64,000 bases of DNA, taken from NCBI GenBank assembly GCA_965262505.1, contig CBDHFM010000023.1, positions 15,400 through 79,399 of the forward strand, read 5' to 3'. The notes beneath the pieces are model-generated. The model saw only the letters and a program-made list of their open reading frames with translations, had not been told where the DNA came from and did not search any database. The translations under genes were made by a program, and so were the position numbers. Within the stretch, counting starts at the first letter, position 1. Each line of letters starts with the position of its first letter. The DNA is from JACPPO01 sp965262505 (GTDB lineage: Bacteria; Acidobacteriota; Vicinamibacteria; Vicinamibacterales; UBA2999). This document shows, one piece after another, positions 43,311 through 52,181 of this stretch.

Positions 43311-43317
43311 GTGTTCA

Positions 43318-43539
43318 CTATAGTTTAACGTCCTTCACCTCGAGCCGTTGAAGCGAGCGCTTGAGATCGAAGGCCACCCGCTCGGCCTTGATCGCGGTCT
43401 TGAGCACCGGTGTTTTCGGTGGCAATCCCAAACGCAACTTGAGAGCCACCTCGGACAGGCCCGCGTGCGCCTGGCCCACCGTGCTGAGCAGGTGTTCTCG
43501 TTCGTCTTCGGTCATATTATCTGGATTGTAGGCGAGCAT
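43318..43539 (-). CDS. small hypothetical protein, first gene of two-gene cassette
   Basis: The 73-residue protein (MLAYNPDNMTEDEREHLLST) is mostly helical and charged, with a basic C-terminal half (TAIKAERVAFDLKRSLQRLE). Size and position directly before the 241-residue gene would suit an antitoxin or regulator, but I see no recognised fold. Confidence 0.5.
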   Translation of the reverse strand: MLAYNPDNMTEDEREHLLSTVGQAHAGLSEVALKLRLGLPPKTPVLKTAIKAERVAFDLKRSLQRLEVKDVKL

Positions 43540-43575
43540 TGCTTGAGGACGCGAGGCCGCCAGCTACAAGGAAAG

Positions 43576-44268
43576 ATGAGAGACCCCCCCTCCGGTCGCA
43601 GCCTACGGCGCGGCGGCGCGGTAACGATCCGGCTTGTCCTGATTGCCACGGCGCTGGCGGGTAGCGCGGGGGCGCGGGCTGTCCACGCGCAGGGGACCAC
43701 GACGCCGTCGTGGGGCGACGTGGGCATCAGCGTCTCGCCGCTGTTCACGGTGTACGTGCACAGGGAGTCCTGCTGTACACCGCCCGGCGGCTGGGTGACG
43801 TGGGGAACGAAAAAGTTCCGCCTCCAGGTGGACTACGTGCACAACCGCCGGCGAGACCTCATTTACCAAGATTTCCGCGGAGAAGAACGTCAGGGGCAGA
43901 CAATCACCGTACAGCGCGCCGTCGTGGGAACCCATGTGGAACAGATCAGCGTTGCGGCGCTGTACTGGCGATTGTTGGAGCATGCGCGGGTGTCTCCACA
44001 CCTACTTCTCGGACTCGGGTACTGGAAGTTCACGGACCGTTCCTGCGTGGCTGGTGGTGAACCGGTTCAGCGAGAGCCAGACGGACGGTACCGTGTGGAC
44101 TTCGCGGAGGGGGAAGAACAGCGGTGCGTGGACAACTCGCCGTACAGGTGGTTTCGAGTCCTTCCGCAGGTCGGTGTAGGTATGGACATTCAGATCGGAT
44201 CCCGCATCTTCGCCCGCGTACAAGCGCAACTTCTGTCGGTCCGGCTTGGCGTGGGCCTGCGCTTCTAG
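43576..44268 (+). CDS. outer-membrane beta-barrel protein
   Basis: From ATG 43576, after AAGGAAAG, the protein has 230 residues. A long N-region leads into a hydrophobic signal (AVTIRLVLIATALAGSAGA), then alternating beta segments (KKFRLQVDYVHNRRRDLIYQ; ISVAALYWRLLEH; SPHLLLGLGYWKF) and the terminal VRLGVGLRF with C-terminal Phe, the barrel-assembly signal. It is a small OmpA/OmpW-like barrel of unknown role. Confidence 0.75.
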   Translation: MRDPPSGRSLRRGGAVTIRLVLIATALAGSAGARAVHAQGTTTPSWGDVGISVSPLFTVYVHRESCCTPPGGWVTWGTKKFRLQVDYVHNRRRDLIYQDFRGEERQGQTITVQRAVVGTHVEQISVAALYWRLLEHARVSPHLLLGLGYWKFTDRSCVAGGEPVQREPDGRYRVDFAEGEEQRCVDNSPYRWFRVLPQVGVGMDIQIGSRIFARVQAQLLSVRLGVGLRF

Positions 44269-44289
44269 TATAGCGTCTAAACCATGTGA

Positions 44290-44571
44290 TCTATTGTTAT
44301 TGTCTATACCATTATTATGACTTGTATGGTCTCGGTCACAGTGCCATTGCCAGGTCGCGTCCCGTACCATCTCCTCCAGTAAATCCGAAAGCGTCGGCAA
44401 CGGGTCGCCGTCCGCGAGCATCTGCAGCAGCACGTGGCACTGGTGTGCCAGACCACGTTCTCCGTCAGACAGGATCTCCCGGAGAGTGTCTTCCAGTTCA
44501 GGCGACACGATCCCGCCGAAACCGGATACTCTCCCCCTTGAGCGCGAGCACCACGCGCGTTCCGTGCCCAC
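44290..44571 (-). CDS. possible small helical protein, uncertain
   Basis: The minus-strand frame contains SPELEDTLREILSDGERGLA and LADGDPLPTLSDLLEEMVRD, which look like true coding sequence. The frame runs on antisense through the barrel gene to 44002, so the natural C-terminus is probably lost. A second frame (LRREWARNARGARAQGGEY) may supply the N-terminus after a frameshift. No family recognised. Confidence 0.3.
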
Positions 44572-44962
44572 TCCCGGCGCAGGTTCAGCACGATCTCCCG
44601 TTTCTACAAGCGCGAAAAGTTTTGATGTAGAGATCCTGCGGTTGGAGGCGTGGCTGCATGAAGGGAAACTGCCTGCGAATCGACCTGCGAATCAGTGGGC
44701 GGCCCGCACTCGGTGGTGCGGTCTGATCACGGGTTTATTGTTCGGCGTCGGGACTGCCGCACTCCCCCCGGTGACGGTGGTGGTGGTGGGGCACTGACCC
44801 CCCGGTGGTGGCGGTGGCATCGAACCTGAGCCGGAACCCGAACCCGAACCTGAGCCTGAACCAGTATCGGCCCGCCCGCTGCTCGGGCAGCTGCTCCTGG
44901 CGCTGGTCCTGCTCCGGCTGGGCGTGATGCGGCTGTCGCAGCGGGGCGGGGCAGGCACCTGA
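44486..44962 (+). pseudogene. Glu-Pro-repeat protein with membrane tail, interrupted by TGA
   Basis: One frame reads LRLEAWLHEGKLPANRPANQ, then TM-like CGLITGLLFGVGTAALPPV, a TGA at 44795-44797, and in the same frame PPGGGGGIEPEPEPEPEPE, a second membrane helix LLGQLLLALVLLRLGVM and RLSQRGGAGT. The EP-repeat, hydrophobic helix, basic tail order recalls surface-protein anchoring signals. It overlaps antisense to the uncertain gene at 44290. It may be decayed. Confidence 0.3.
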
Positions 44963-45069
44963 TGCGCGGGCGACGGGCGGCCGCGGGTCGAGGCGGCGCC
45001 AGGAACGCACGCGACGCGGCCGTGCGCGAGGCGGCGATCGGCGCGTCTGCGAGCGACCTGACCGGCTGA
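44962..45069 (+). CDS. possible 35-residue Arg/Ala-rich peptide
   Basis: ATG 44962 overlaps the preceding TGA and opens a short frame MRGRRAAAGRGGARNARDAA. Nothing but position and coupling supports it. No other gene is seen from 45070 to 45247. Confidence 0.2.
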   Translation: MRGRRAAAGRGGARNARDAAVREAAIGASASDLTG

Positions 45070-45247
45070 CCCGCGAGGGACGCGCCGGTCGCGGGCGAGC
45101 GATCGCGCCTGCGTCGGGAGTCGTGTGTGCGCGTGATCGCTGCACACCTGGACGCGCGCCTCCGTACGCCCACGCCGGTCGGTCGGTCTCCCCCGTCACG
45201 CCACGTCGCCTCCTCACACGGCGCAGCCGGCGCGGCGTGCAGGGGCG

Positions 45248-45670
45248 ATGGCCAGAGCCGTGGCGTGGCGCACGGTGCGGTGCCGCGGGGCGGGGTGCGG
45301 CACGGTGTTCTCCATCTGTGGGTCCTGCTACCGGGGGCAGGCCTACTGTGGGGATCACTGTCGCGCGACCGCGCAACGCCGTCAACGGCGGCAGGCGAAC
45401 GCGCGGCATCAGCGCAGCCTGGAAGGCCGGCTCGATCACCGGGACCGCCAACGGGCCTACCGCGCGCGATGTCGCCTCCGGCGCGTGACGGATACACCTT
45501 CCCCTCGGCCCCCTCGGTCCACAACCATCGCCTCACCCGTCAGACACGTGGGGATTCGGCCCGTGTGCCACCTGTGTGGGCGCGTGTGGCGGGACGACGA
45601 GGGGCCACCCCGAGAGACCGGGCGGGGCGGCACGATGAAAGGAACGCGGCGATGGCGATTCGTGACCTGA
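45248..45670 (+). CDS. cysteine-rich zinc-finger-like small protein
   Basis: The 140-residue protein has CRGAGCGTVFSICGSCYRGQ and AYCGDHCRATAQRRQRRQAN, with paired cysteines spaced as in a zinc finger, then the arginine-rich RHQRSLEGRLDHRDRQRAYR and a further CHLCGRVW. Proteins of this form occur often beside transposases and on plasmids, with no known role. It stands at the edge of the conjugation module. Confidence 0.55.
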   Translation: MARAVAWRTVRCRGAGCGTVFSICGSCYRGQAYCGDHCRATAQRRQRRQANARHQRSLEGRLDHRDRQRAYRARCRLRRVTDTPSPRPPRSTTIASPVRHVGIRPVCHLCGRVWRDDEGPPRETGRGGTMKGTRRWRFVT

Positions 45671-45746
45671 TGACCGTGGACGGGCGCCCGGCGTGCGGCA
45701 CGCCCGCATCGTCCAGCGCCCGAACCTGTCACGGATTCCGGGAGCC

Positions 45747-46670
45747 ATGAATATTGATCTGGAAGTCGAGCCGTCGCCGGTTCCTGACCGGGAGGATGAG
45801 TCGTCACGCCCGGGTCTTGACCGGGCGGCGGAGCGGTCACAGGAACCGGCGCGGACGGGGCATCGGCGGGAGCATGACGCGCGGGAACCGCGCCGGGAGT
45901 TTACGGATCGGGTCGATGGCGTGGTCCAGGCCGCGGCGGCGTTCCGCGCGGTGGCGTTCGCGGATCTGGTCACACAACAGTTTGACGGACACCCATACGC
46001 GGGGGGGCGCGGGATCGCGAAAGCGGAACGGGCGGGGTGGATTGAACGGGTCGAGGGGACGGGTCCGAACGGGGGCACCTTCGCCGTTGTGGTGGCGACG
46101 CCTGCCGGAGTCGAGCGGGCACAGATGTTATGGGCGCGGGCCGGACGGGAGGATCAACGCGGATGGTCCGGGGTCGTCAAGGCGTCGGACCTAGACCACG
46201 ATTGCGCCGTCTACCGGGCCGCGTGTGATGCGTCGGAGCGGATCGAGGCGGAGGGCGGGCGCGTCACGCTGGTGCGGGTCGATGCTGAACTCAAGGGCGC
46301 GGTGGCCAGGGGGACGGAGCGGGTGCGGCAAGGGGAGGGCCGCGAGGCGGCAGACGCGGAGCGGCGGCGGCTGGCGGGCGAGTTAGCGCTTCCGGTGTCG
46401 GAGGATGGCAAGGTGCTGTTTCCTGACGCACACATTGAGTACACCGATGCGGCGGGCCGGGCGGGCCGGGCGAGTGTCGAGGTTGCATCGCAGCACTACA
46501 GCGGGGCGACGGTCCGGGCAAAGGCGGCGGCGGGATTTCAGATGTACGCGGCGGCGGGCGGCGCAGCGGACTTCGTGCGCCGGGCGCTCGCGGGAAGCGG
46601 GGGCAGCGGCAGTCGGCGCGGCGGGCGCGGCGGCGGCAGTCGAGACATGAATGAGGTCTTTGAGATATGA
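45747..46670 (+). CDS. conserved plasmid protein, possibly replication-relaxation-like
   Basis: With start MNIDLEVEPSPVPDREDE (45747) it has 307 residues. After a charged N-terminus, FRAVAFADLVTQQFDGHPYA and GIAKAERAGWIERVEG look like a winged helix; LDHDCAVYRAACDASERIEA and LFPDAHIEYTDAAGR resemble the second half of replication-relaxation-type plasmid proteins. The family link is tentative. Its stop overlaps the next gene (ATGA), so it leads the conjugation operon. Confidence 0.5.
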   Translation: MNIDLEVEPSPVPDREDESSRPGLDRAAERSQEPARTGHRREHDAREPRREFTDRVDGVVQAAAAFRAVAFADLVTQQFDGHPYAGGRGIAKAERAGWIERVEGTGPNGGTFAVVVATPAGVERAQMLWARAGREDQRGWSGVVKASDLDHDCAVYRAACDASERIEAEGGRVTLVRVDAELKGAVARGTERVRQGEGREAADAERRRLAGELALPVSEDGKVLFPDAHIEYTDAAGRAGRASVEVASQHYSGATVRAKAAAGFQMYAAAGGAADFVRRALAGSGGSGSRRGGRGGGSRDMNEVFEI

Positions 46671-46990
46671 AGCCGTGGCGGGTGGCGTTGGGTTTGACGA
46701 TGACGGTTGGGGCCGTGGCGACGTGGGGCCTGTGGGTCGAACTCGCGTACCTGCGGCCGTTCTGGCAAGTACTCGTGAGCGATTACGGGTGGTATATCGG
46801 CGCTCATGGAAGTCTCGCGTTGGCAACGCTCGCCACGGGGATCTATATCGCGGCGCGGTCGCTGTCGTTGGGCGCGATCGGAAGCAAGGTCGATGTGGTC
46901 GAGCGGGCGATCCGGCGCGGAGCGGGGCAAGATCCAGAACTATCGGAACGGCTCGCGGAGGATGCGAGCGGGAAGCATAGAGAGGGATGA
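46667..46990 (+). CDS. two-TM membrane protein of the conjugation operon
   Basis: The 107-residue protein has transmembrane helices at about 8-28 (LGLTMTVGAVATWGLWVELA) and 44-64 (GAHGSLALATLATGIYIAAR) and a charged cytoplasmic tail. It overlaps both neighbours by 4 bases. No family recognised; its place before virB2 suggests a T4SS accessory role. Confidence 0.6.
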   Translation: MKPWRVALGLTMTVGAVATWGLWVELAYLRPFWQVLVSDYGWYIGAHGSLALATLATGIYIAARSLSLGAIGSKVDVVERAIRRGAGQDPELSERLAEDASGKHREG

Positions 46991-47184
46991 AGACAAATCC
47001 GAGTGTCTGGCCTCAAGTGGTGTGGTTCTTGTCGATGGGCGCGATGACGGTTGCGGGGCTCATGTTCCGGTATCTCCCTCGTGAGGCCGGGGAACACGCG
47101 GTGATCGCGCGGGGCCTGGCGGGTGGCGTGGGGATGGTCCTGTACGCGCTGACACTCTACTGGTGGCATTTCTCGTCACGCTGA
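46987..47184 (+). CDS. small two-TM protein of the conjugation operon
   Basis: The 65-residue protein has two hydrophobic helices (VVWFLSMGAMTVAGLMF and GGVGMVLYALTLYWWHF) separated by RYLPREAGEHAVIARGL. It overlaps the upstream gene by 4 bases and is 21 bases before virB2. Function unknown. Confidence 0.6.
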   Translation: MKTNPSVWPQVVWFLSMGAMTVAGLMFRYLPREAGEHAVIARGLAGGVGMVLYALTLYWWHFSSR

Positions 47185-47205
47185 CAACGCGAAAGGGAAG
47201 GGGTC

Positions 47206-47484
47206 ATGGCAGTACTACGAATCGTGATGGTCGTGTCGGCGGCGGTGATGATCGTACCGGCGGAGGTTCTAGCGCAAGGCACGTCGCCCTGGGTGGATGC
47301 GGTGGCGAACTTATCTACGGCGTTCACCGGACCGATCGCGCGGGGCCTGGCGCTCGTGTCCATCGTGGTCGGCGGGCTGATGTTCGCGTTCGGTGAGGGC
47401 GGCAGCAAATCCGCGCTGGCCGGGATCATTTTCGGCCTGGGGATGGCGCTCGGCGCGGCGAACTTCATTACCTGGATGTTCTGA
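47206..47484 (+). CDS. virB2: VirB2/TrbC-like pilin subunit
   Basis: The 92-residue protein has a signal segment ending VLAQG, then two hydrophobic helices (GPIARGLALVSIVVGGLMFA and LAGIIFGLGMALGAANFI), the standard VirB2/TrbC layout; GPIAR-ALVSIVVGGLMFAFG is diagnostic. It forms the pilus fibre. The ribosome site GGGAAGGGG is strong, as expected for the most abundant T4SS protein. Confidence 0.85.
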   Translation: MAVLRIVMVVSAAVMIVPAEVLAQGTSPWVDAVANLSTAFTGPIARGLALVSIVVGGLMFAFGEGGSKSALAGIIFGLGMALGAANFITWMF

Positions 47485-47486
47485 CC

Positions 47487-47804
47487 GTGGCGAGCCGTGG
47501 CACTCGCATCTGGCACGGGTACGGCGTCATGAGTCAACCGCTCACGATCATGGGGGTCGAACGTCGATTTTTCCTCATGTCGGCGGTGTTGGGCGCGGGC
47601 CTGTGGAACACGGTGAACAGTCTGCTCTTGGGCGTGGTGACGTTCACGCTGATGTACGTGGCGGGGTTCTTCGCGTGGCGGTATGACGAAAATATGGTGA
47701 TGGTCGTTCGGGCGGCGATTCGGTATCGGAGTCGGTACGATGCCGGGCTGCTGCTCGATACGTCGCCGTACATCCTTGTGATTAAGAGCGGCGGGCATGA
47801 TTGA
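47487..47804 (+). CDS. virB3: VirB3/TrbD-like T4SS inner-membrane protein
   Basis: Starts at GTG two bases after virB2. The 105-residue protein has HGYGVMSQPLTIMGVERRFF, then one long hydrophobic hairpin (GVVTFTLMYVAGFFAWRY). VirB3 works with VirB4 in pilus assembly. It overlaps virB4 by 8 bases. Confidence 0.8.
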   Translation: MASRGTRIWHGYGVMSQPLTIMGVERRFFLMSAVLGAGLWNTVNSLLLGVVTFTLMYVAGFFAWRYDENMVMVVRAAIRYRSRYDAGLLLDTSPYILVIKSGGHD

Positions 47805-50235
47805 GGGGGACGTGGGGGCGCTCGCGCATGAGATTCCGTACTGGGGGTGGGTGACGGATCGGACGTGCCTGACCCTGAGCGGAGAATTAGTGACGGTCGG
47901 GACGGTGGCGACGGTCGCGGTAGACGGTCGCTCGGCGGCGGATCTCGATGCGGTATCCGGGCGGTGGCAACAAATGTTGTCGGGGTTGCCGGACGGGATG
48001 CGGGTTTCCTGGATCATGGAACGGCGGGCGGTGGGATTTCCCGATCCCCCGGCCGGGCTCGGGGACATTGCGGCGCTCGCGCAACGGAAACGGTTCGCGT
48101 TCCTCGCGGACCGTGTGCAGGATGTGTCGGTTCATGCGGTCTGGTGTTTCAATCCTCGGCTGCGTCACGGGGTCGAGCAACGTAACGGACGTGGTGGGTG
48201 GTTGCGCTCGCGGGCGGAGCAATGGCGGAAGCGGCGGCAGCATCCTCACGAGTCAGTCTATCTCGCGGCCGATCTGGAACGGGCCGTCAACACTCACGAG
48301 AGTCTTGTGTCGGCCAGCGTCGCGCGGGTGAGTGACGCGACGGAGATTGTGCTCTTGTCATCATTGGCGGCGGCGCGGGTGCTGTACCGGCTCGTGAACG
48401 GCGGGGTCGGGGCATGGGTCGAAGGGACGCGGACCGATGCGGGGGTGAATTGGCGGATGGCGGGCGCGGACCTGGCGGCCGATCGGGACGTGTTGCACGT
48501 CGGCGGGGAGCAAATAGGGATGTGGTCGTGCGTTGCGCCACCGGCCAACGTAACGGCGAACGCCCTGGGGGATCTGTACGGCGGGATTCAAGCGCCCATG
48601 ACGGTGGTGCTGGAATGGCGACCGTGGGCGCGGAACGCGGCGCGAAGCAAAATGCGGTCAACGCAACGGCACTACTTCAGTAAGCGGTATTCGATGGGTG
48701 CCCATATGCAAGAAAAAGAGGGCACCACGGCCGCGATGGAAGATGCGGCGGCCACGATTGAAGCGGACCGCGCGGGCGCGGCGCTCGTGGAACTCGAAGC
48801 GGACGGCGTGGGGTACGGGGAGGTCGCGTTGTCGATCGTGATTCCGGGGACGACGGGACAACTTGACCAGTGGGGCGCGGACCTGGGCCGGGTGTTCGGG
48901 GCGCTCGATGCGAAGGTGACGCGGGAAACGTACGGGCAACTGGCGGTCTGGTTCGGGCGCTTACCGGGTCAACCGCGTGCGCGGAATCCGCGCGTGGTGT
49001 TCGTGTCGGCGGGGGTAGCGGCCACGCTCGCGCCGTTGTTCGGGGCTCCGCGCGGGGAGGCGCGGTGCGCTCACCTTGACGCGCCCGCGCTCACGGTGTT
49101 CGAGACGACTTCGGGCACGCCGTATCACTATGACTTGTTCGGCGGGCGCGACGTGGGCCACACGTTGATGCTCGGGGCCACGGGGGCCGGGAAAAGTTTC
49201 ACGCTGAACTATCTGCTCGTGCAAGCGCTGCAATACAACCCGCGTGTGTTGATTCTTGACCTGGGCGGGTCGTATCGGTCGCTGACACAGTTCCTTGGTG
49301 GCGGGTATCTGGAAGTCTCACCGGAGGACGATGCGATCGCGCTGCGGCCGTTCGCCCTGGAACACTCGGAACGGTCGATGCAATTCCTGTCGGCCTGGGT
49401 GCTGCGGCTGCTCAAGATTGGCGGGTGGGAGCCGCAGAGCGGCGATTTATCGGAAGTGCGGTCGCGGATTGAGGATTTGTATGCGCTCCCGCGCCCGCGC
49501 CGGTCCCTGGGAAACCTCGCGCGGTCGTTGCCGCGTCTGATGTGGCCTGCGCTGTCGCGGTGGCATGGGGCTGGCGTGTGGGGACGGTGGTTTGACAATC
49601 CGCCGTCCGACGAGGCGGATCTGACCCTGGGAGATTGGCAAGTGATCGACCTGGCCGGGGCGGTCGAACATGAGGACTGGTGCGAGGCGGCGCTCTTGTA
49701 CCTGCTCGAAAAGCTCCGGGCGGAGATCGAGGCACCGGGGGAGATCGGGCGGCTCAAGCTGATGGTGGTCGATGAGGCGTGGCGGTACTTGCGCGATCCT
49801 ACGGTCCTGGCGCGGCTGGTCGAGGCGGCAAAAACCTGGCGGAAGCGCAATGCGGCGCTCGTGCTGGCGACGCAAAGCGTGACGGACCTGACGGCCACGC
49901 CGGGGACGCAAACGCTTTTAGAGTCGATGCCCACACGACTCTTTTTAGCAAACCCCGATTTTCCGGCAGCGGGCGCGGCGACGTTCGGGCTCTCCGAGGA
50001 CGAGCTTAAAACGATTCGAGGGCTGGAACCGAAACGGGAATTGTTTTTACGCCGGTCGAACGCGGCGGCGGTACTCAAGCTCGTGGTTGATCCCGAAAGT
50101 TACTGGCTCTATACGTCGTCGGCCACCGATGCGGCACGACGGGCGGCGGCGGTCGAGCGGTGGGGTGTCGAGGGGGCGATCGTGCGGCTGGCGGCGGGCC
50201 GGGATCGGGAGCCAGCGGTGGGCGGCGTTGGGTAG
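47797..50235 (+). CDS. virB4: VirB4/TrbE-like T4SS ATPase
   Basis: The 812-residue protein has the VirB4 N-terminal domain and a C-terminal motor with Walker A GATGAGKSF at about 457-465, VLILDLGGSYRSL following, Walker B VVDEAWRYL near 655 and TQSVTDL (sensor). It energises pilus biogenesis and substrate translocation at the inner membrane. The region 50236-50439 after it holds no gene. All key residues are present. Confidence 0.93.
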   Translation: MIEGDVGALAHEIPYWGWVTDRTCLTLSGELVTVGTVATVAVDGRSAADLDAVSGRWQQMLSGLPDGMRVSWIMERRAVGFPDPPAGLGDIAALAQRKRFAFLADRVQDVSVHAVWCFNPRLRHGVEQRNGRGGWLRSRAEQWRKRRQHPHESVYLAADLERAVNTHESLVSASVARVSDATEIVLLSSLAAARVLYRLVNGGVGAWVEGTRTDAGVNWRMAGADLAADRDVLHVGGEQIGMWSCVAPPANVTANALGDLYGGIQAPMTVVLEWRPWARNAARSKMRSTQRHYFSKRYSMGAHMQEKEGTTAAMEDAAATIEADRAGAALVELEADGVGYGEVALSIVIPGTTGQLDQWGADLGRVFGALDAKVTRETYGQLAVWFGRLPGQPRARNPRVVFVSAGVAATLAPLFGAPRGEARCAHLDAPALTVFETTSGTPYHYDLFGGRDVGHTLMLGATGAGKSFTLNYLLVQALQYNPRVLILDLGGSYRSLTQFLGGGYLEVSPEDDAIALRPFALEHSERSMQFLSAWVLRLLKIGGWEPQSGDLSEVRSRIEDLYALPRPRRSLGNLARSLPRLMWPALSRWHGAGVWGRWFDNPPSDEADLTLGDWQVIDLAGAVEHEDWCEAALLYLLEKLRAEIEAPGEIGRLKLMVVDEAWRYLRDPTVLARLVEAAKTWRKRNAALVLATQSVTDLTATPGTQTLLESMPTRLFLANPDFPAAGAATFGLSEDELKTIRGLEPKRELFLRRSNAAAVLKLVVDPESYWLYTSSATDAARRAAAVERWGVEGAIVRLAAGRDREPAVGGVG

Positions 50236-50439
50236 CGTGTCCGCGCGTCAAGGGCGCGGGCGGGCGGTTTCGGGTGAATCGAGGGTGTGTACGTGGCGCT
50301 CTCGTTGATTTCGTGGTGGGTGGGCCGGGTAGTGGGTCGCTTGCGGAGCGTGGGAGGACGCGGCCCGGCGTCGCCGGCCTGGCCGGCGTCGTGCTCGAGG
50401 TCGCGCGGGTCGGGGAACGGACGGAAAGGGAGGGGGACC

Positions 50440-51354
50440 GTGAGAGAGAAGCGGGGACCGCTGGCACTGCTGGCGCTGCTGGCGCTGGCGGGCAACGTAC
50501 AGGCTCAAGGGATTCGGACGGTGATCGATGAGGGGGAGCCGATCGCGGTGGTGACGCAAGTGCGGCACACGACGACGGTGGTTGTACCGGCGTCGGAAAC
50601 AATTGTGGATGTGGTGGCGGGTGACGGGGAGTACTGGGACGTGTCGGTGTCCGGCCACGTCGCGTACATCAAACCGCTAGAGGCGGCGGCGGCCAGCAAC
50701 GTAACGCTCGTTGGTGAGAGCGGCCGGGTGTGGGCGCTGCTGGTGTCGGAGTCGTCGGACGACGATCCGGATCTGGTGGTCTATATCGATCCGCCCGTCG
50801 TCGGAGGGGGCACGCTCGGCCGGGCGATGCCGCTGGCCTTCACGGCCGCGGCGGAGTTGACGGTGGAACAGGTGGCGCACGCGGAGGCGCTGGCGGCGCT
50901 CGCGGGGGTCGAGGCGGCGGCGATCGCGGATGTGGCGGTGGTGCGAGCGGAGCACGCGGCACTCGCGGCGGCGTGGCTCGGGGAGTATCCGGGGCGGATC
51001 GAGTTTCCGTACCGGCTAGAGGCGCGGGCGCGGGCTGCACCGTTTCTTGTCGAAGGATTGTGGCATGACGGTCGATTGACGTATCTGCGGTCGCGGGCAC
51101 AGGAAACGCCCGCGCTGTACGAGTACACGACGGACGGGACTCAAACGCTGGTGGCGTATCAGCTACACGATGACGGGTTGTATGTCGCGGATCATGTGCT
51201 TGGCCCTGGGCGGTTGGTGATTGGCGAGTTGTGGACGGAGTGGGGTGATGTGCGGCCTCGGCCGCAACAGCCCATGTCGAAGCGGAAGCGGTACACGATT
51301 GTGGGGGCGCTCGTCGGCGGGTCCGTGGTGGCGAATTGGGTGATTAAACGGTAA
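50440..51354 (+). CDS. virB9: VirB9/TrbG-like T4SS outer-membrane-core protein, copy 1
   Basis: I choose GTG 50440, right after AGGGAGGGGG, which gives a signal peptide LALLALLALAGNVQAQG; the longer frame has no support. The 304-residue protein has RHTTTVVVPASETIVDVVAG and GEYWDVSVSGHVAYIKPL as in VirB9 N-domains, an Ala-rich helical insert, and PAPFLVEG-type LWHDGRLTYLRSRAQETPAL in the C-domain. VirB9 forms the core channel with VirB7 and VirB10. A paralogue follows 33 bases downstream. Confidence 0.8.
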   Translation: MREKRGPLALLALLALAGNVQAQGIRTVIDEGEPIAVVTQVRHTTTVVVPASETIVDVVAGDGEYWDVSVSGHVAYIKPLEAAAASNVTLVGESGRVWALLVSESSDDDPDLVVYIDPPVVGGGTLGRAMPLAFTAAAELTVEQVAHAEALAALAGVEAAAIADVAVVRAEHAALAAAWLGEYPGRIEFPYRLEARARAAPFLVEGLWHDGRLTYLRSRAQETPALYEYTTDGTQTLVAYQLHDDGLYVADHVLGPGRLVIGELWTEWGDVRPRPQQPMSKRKRYTIVGALVGGSVVANWVIKR

Positions 51355-51387
51355 CAGCGTTGCGGATTCTCACGGGAGGGGGACGGG

Positions 51388-52179
51388 ATGCGAAAGTGGA
51401 CGGCGGTACTCGTGGCGCTCGTCGGCGTGCTGACCAGCTCGGCGGCGGCACAACAGGACGACGAGCCGCGCACCGTGACCACGCGAGTGCGGCACGTGAC
51501 GACGCTCGTGTTGCCACGCGCGGAAACAATCGTGAATGTGGTAGTGGGCGACGCGGAGTACTGGGACGTGTCGGCGGCGGCGCATTTGGCGTTTGTCCGG
51601 CCGTTGATGGCGGGCGCTGAATCGAACCTTGTCATTCTGACGGCCTCGGGCGCGGTCCTGCCGGTGGTGGTGATCGAACGCAGTGAGGGCGTGGTTGATG
51701 CAGTCGTGCGCCTGGGCGCGGCGGAAGGACCGGGGACCGGGCCGGTCTTAGCGCCGGTTGCCACGGTGGCGGCGGCGGCGCGATCCTCGGCGGCGGCGTG
51801 GGTCGCGGTCGCGGTTGCGGAAGCGGCGGCGGTCGAGCGGGTAGACGCGGCCCGATTGGCAAGCCAGGCGGAGCTAGACGCGGGGCGCGAAGCGTACCCT
51901 CGGCAGTTGCAATTTGTGTATGAGTTCATCCGGGAGCCTCGGGCGGGGCCGTTCTTTGTCGAAGGAATGTGGCATGACGGGGAGCGGACGTACGTGCGGA
52001 CGCGAGCGGTCGCGCCAGTCGTGTATGAGGTTGGCGACACGGGAACGGTCGAAGCGGTGACGGTTGAGGGCATGGTGGGGTCGGTGTACGTGTTGCCGCG
52101 TGTGCTTGGGTCGGGGTTCCTCGCGGTGAACGGGGAGCGGTTGGCGTGGTCGCTGACAACGCGCCGGACGGGACCATAG
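51388..52179 (+). CDS. VirB9/TrbG-like protein, copy 2
   Basis: The 263-residue protein repeats the plan of the preceding gene: signal peptide (VALVGVLTSSAAAQQ), RHVTTLVLPRAETIVNVVVG, AEYWDVSAAAHLAFVRPL, an Ala-rich insert and MWHDGERTYVRTRAVAPVVY. It lacks the C-terminal TM-like tail of copy 1. It starts after GGGAGGGGGACGGG, and virB10 begins 2 bases after its stop. Two VirB9 genes in a row are unusual. Confidence 0.78.
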   Translation: MRKWTAVLVALVGVLTSSAAAQQDDEPRTVTTRVRHVTTLVLPRAETIVNVVVGDAEYWDVSAAAHLAFVRPLMAGAESNLVILTASGAVLPVVVIERSEGVVDAVVRLGAAEGPGTGPVLAPVATVAAAARSSAAAWVAVAVAEAAAVERVDAARLASQAELDAGREAYPRQLQFVYEFIREPRAGPFFVEGMWHDGERTYVRTRAVAPVVYEVGDTGTVEAVTVEGMVGSVYVLPRVLGSGFLAVNGERLAWSLTTRRTGP

Positions 52180-52181
52180 CA

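Noticed and set aside
44735..45451. Minus-strand frame with GFGFRLRF-type repeats
   Set aside because: Produced by the reverse of the EP-codon repeat; no sensible domain.
45747..46670. Possible relaxase of the plasmid
   Set aside because: No histidine triad or catalytic tyrosine motif of MOB families is visible; left as a replication-relaxation-like hypothetical protein.
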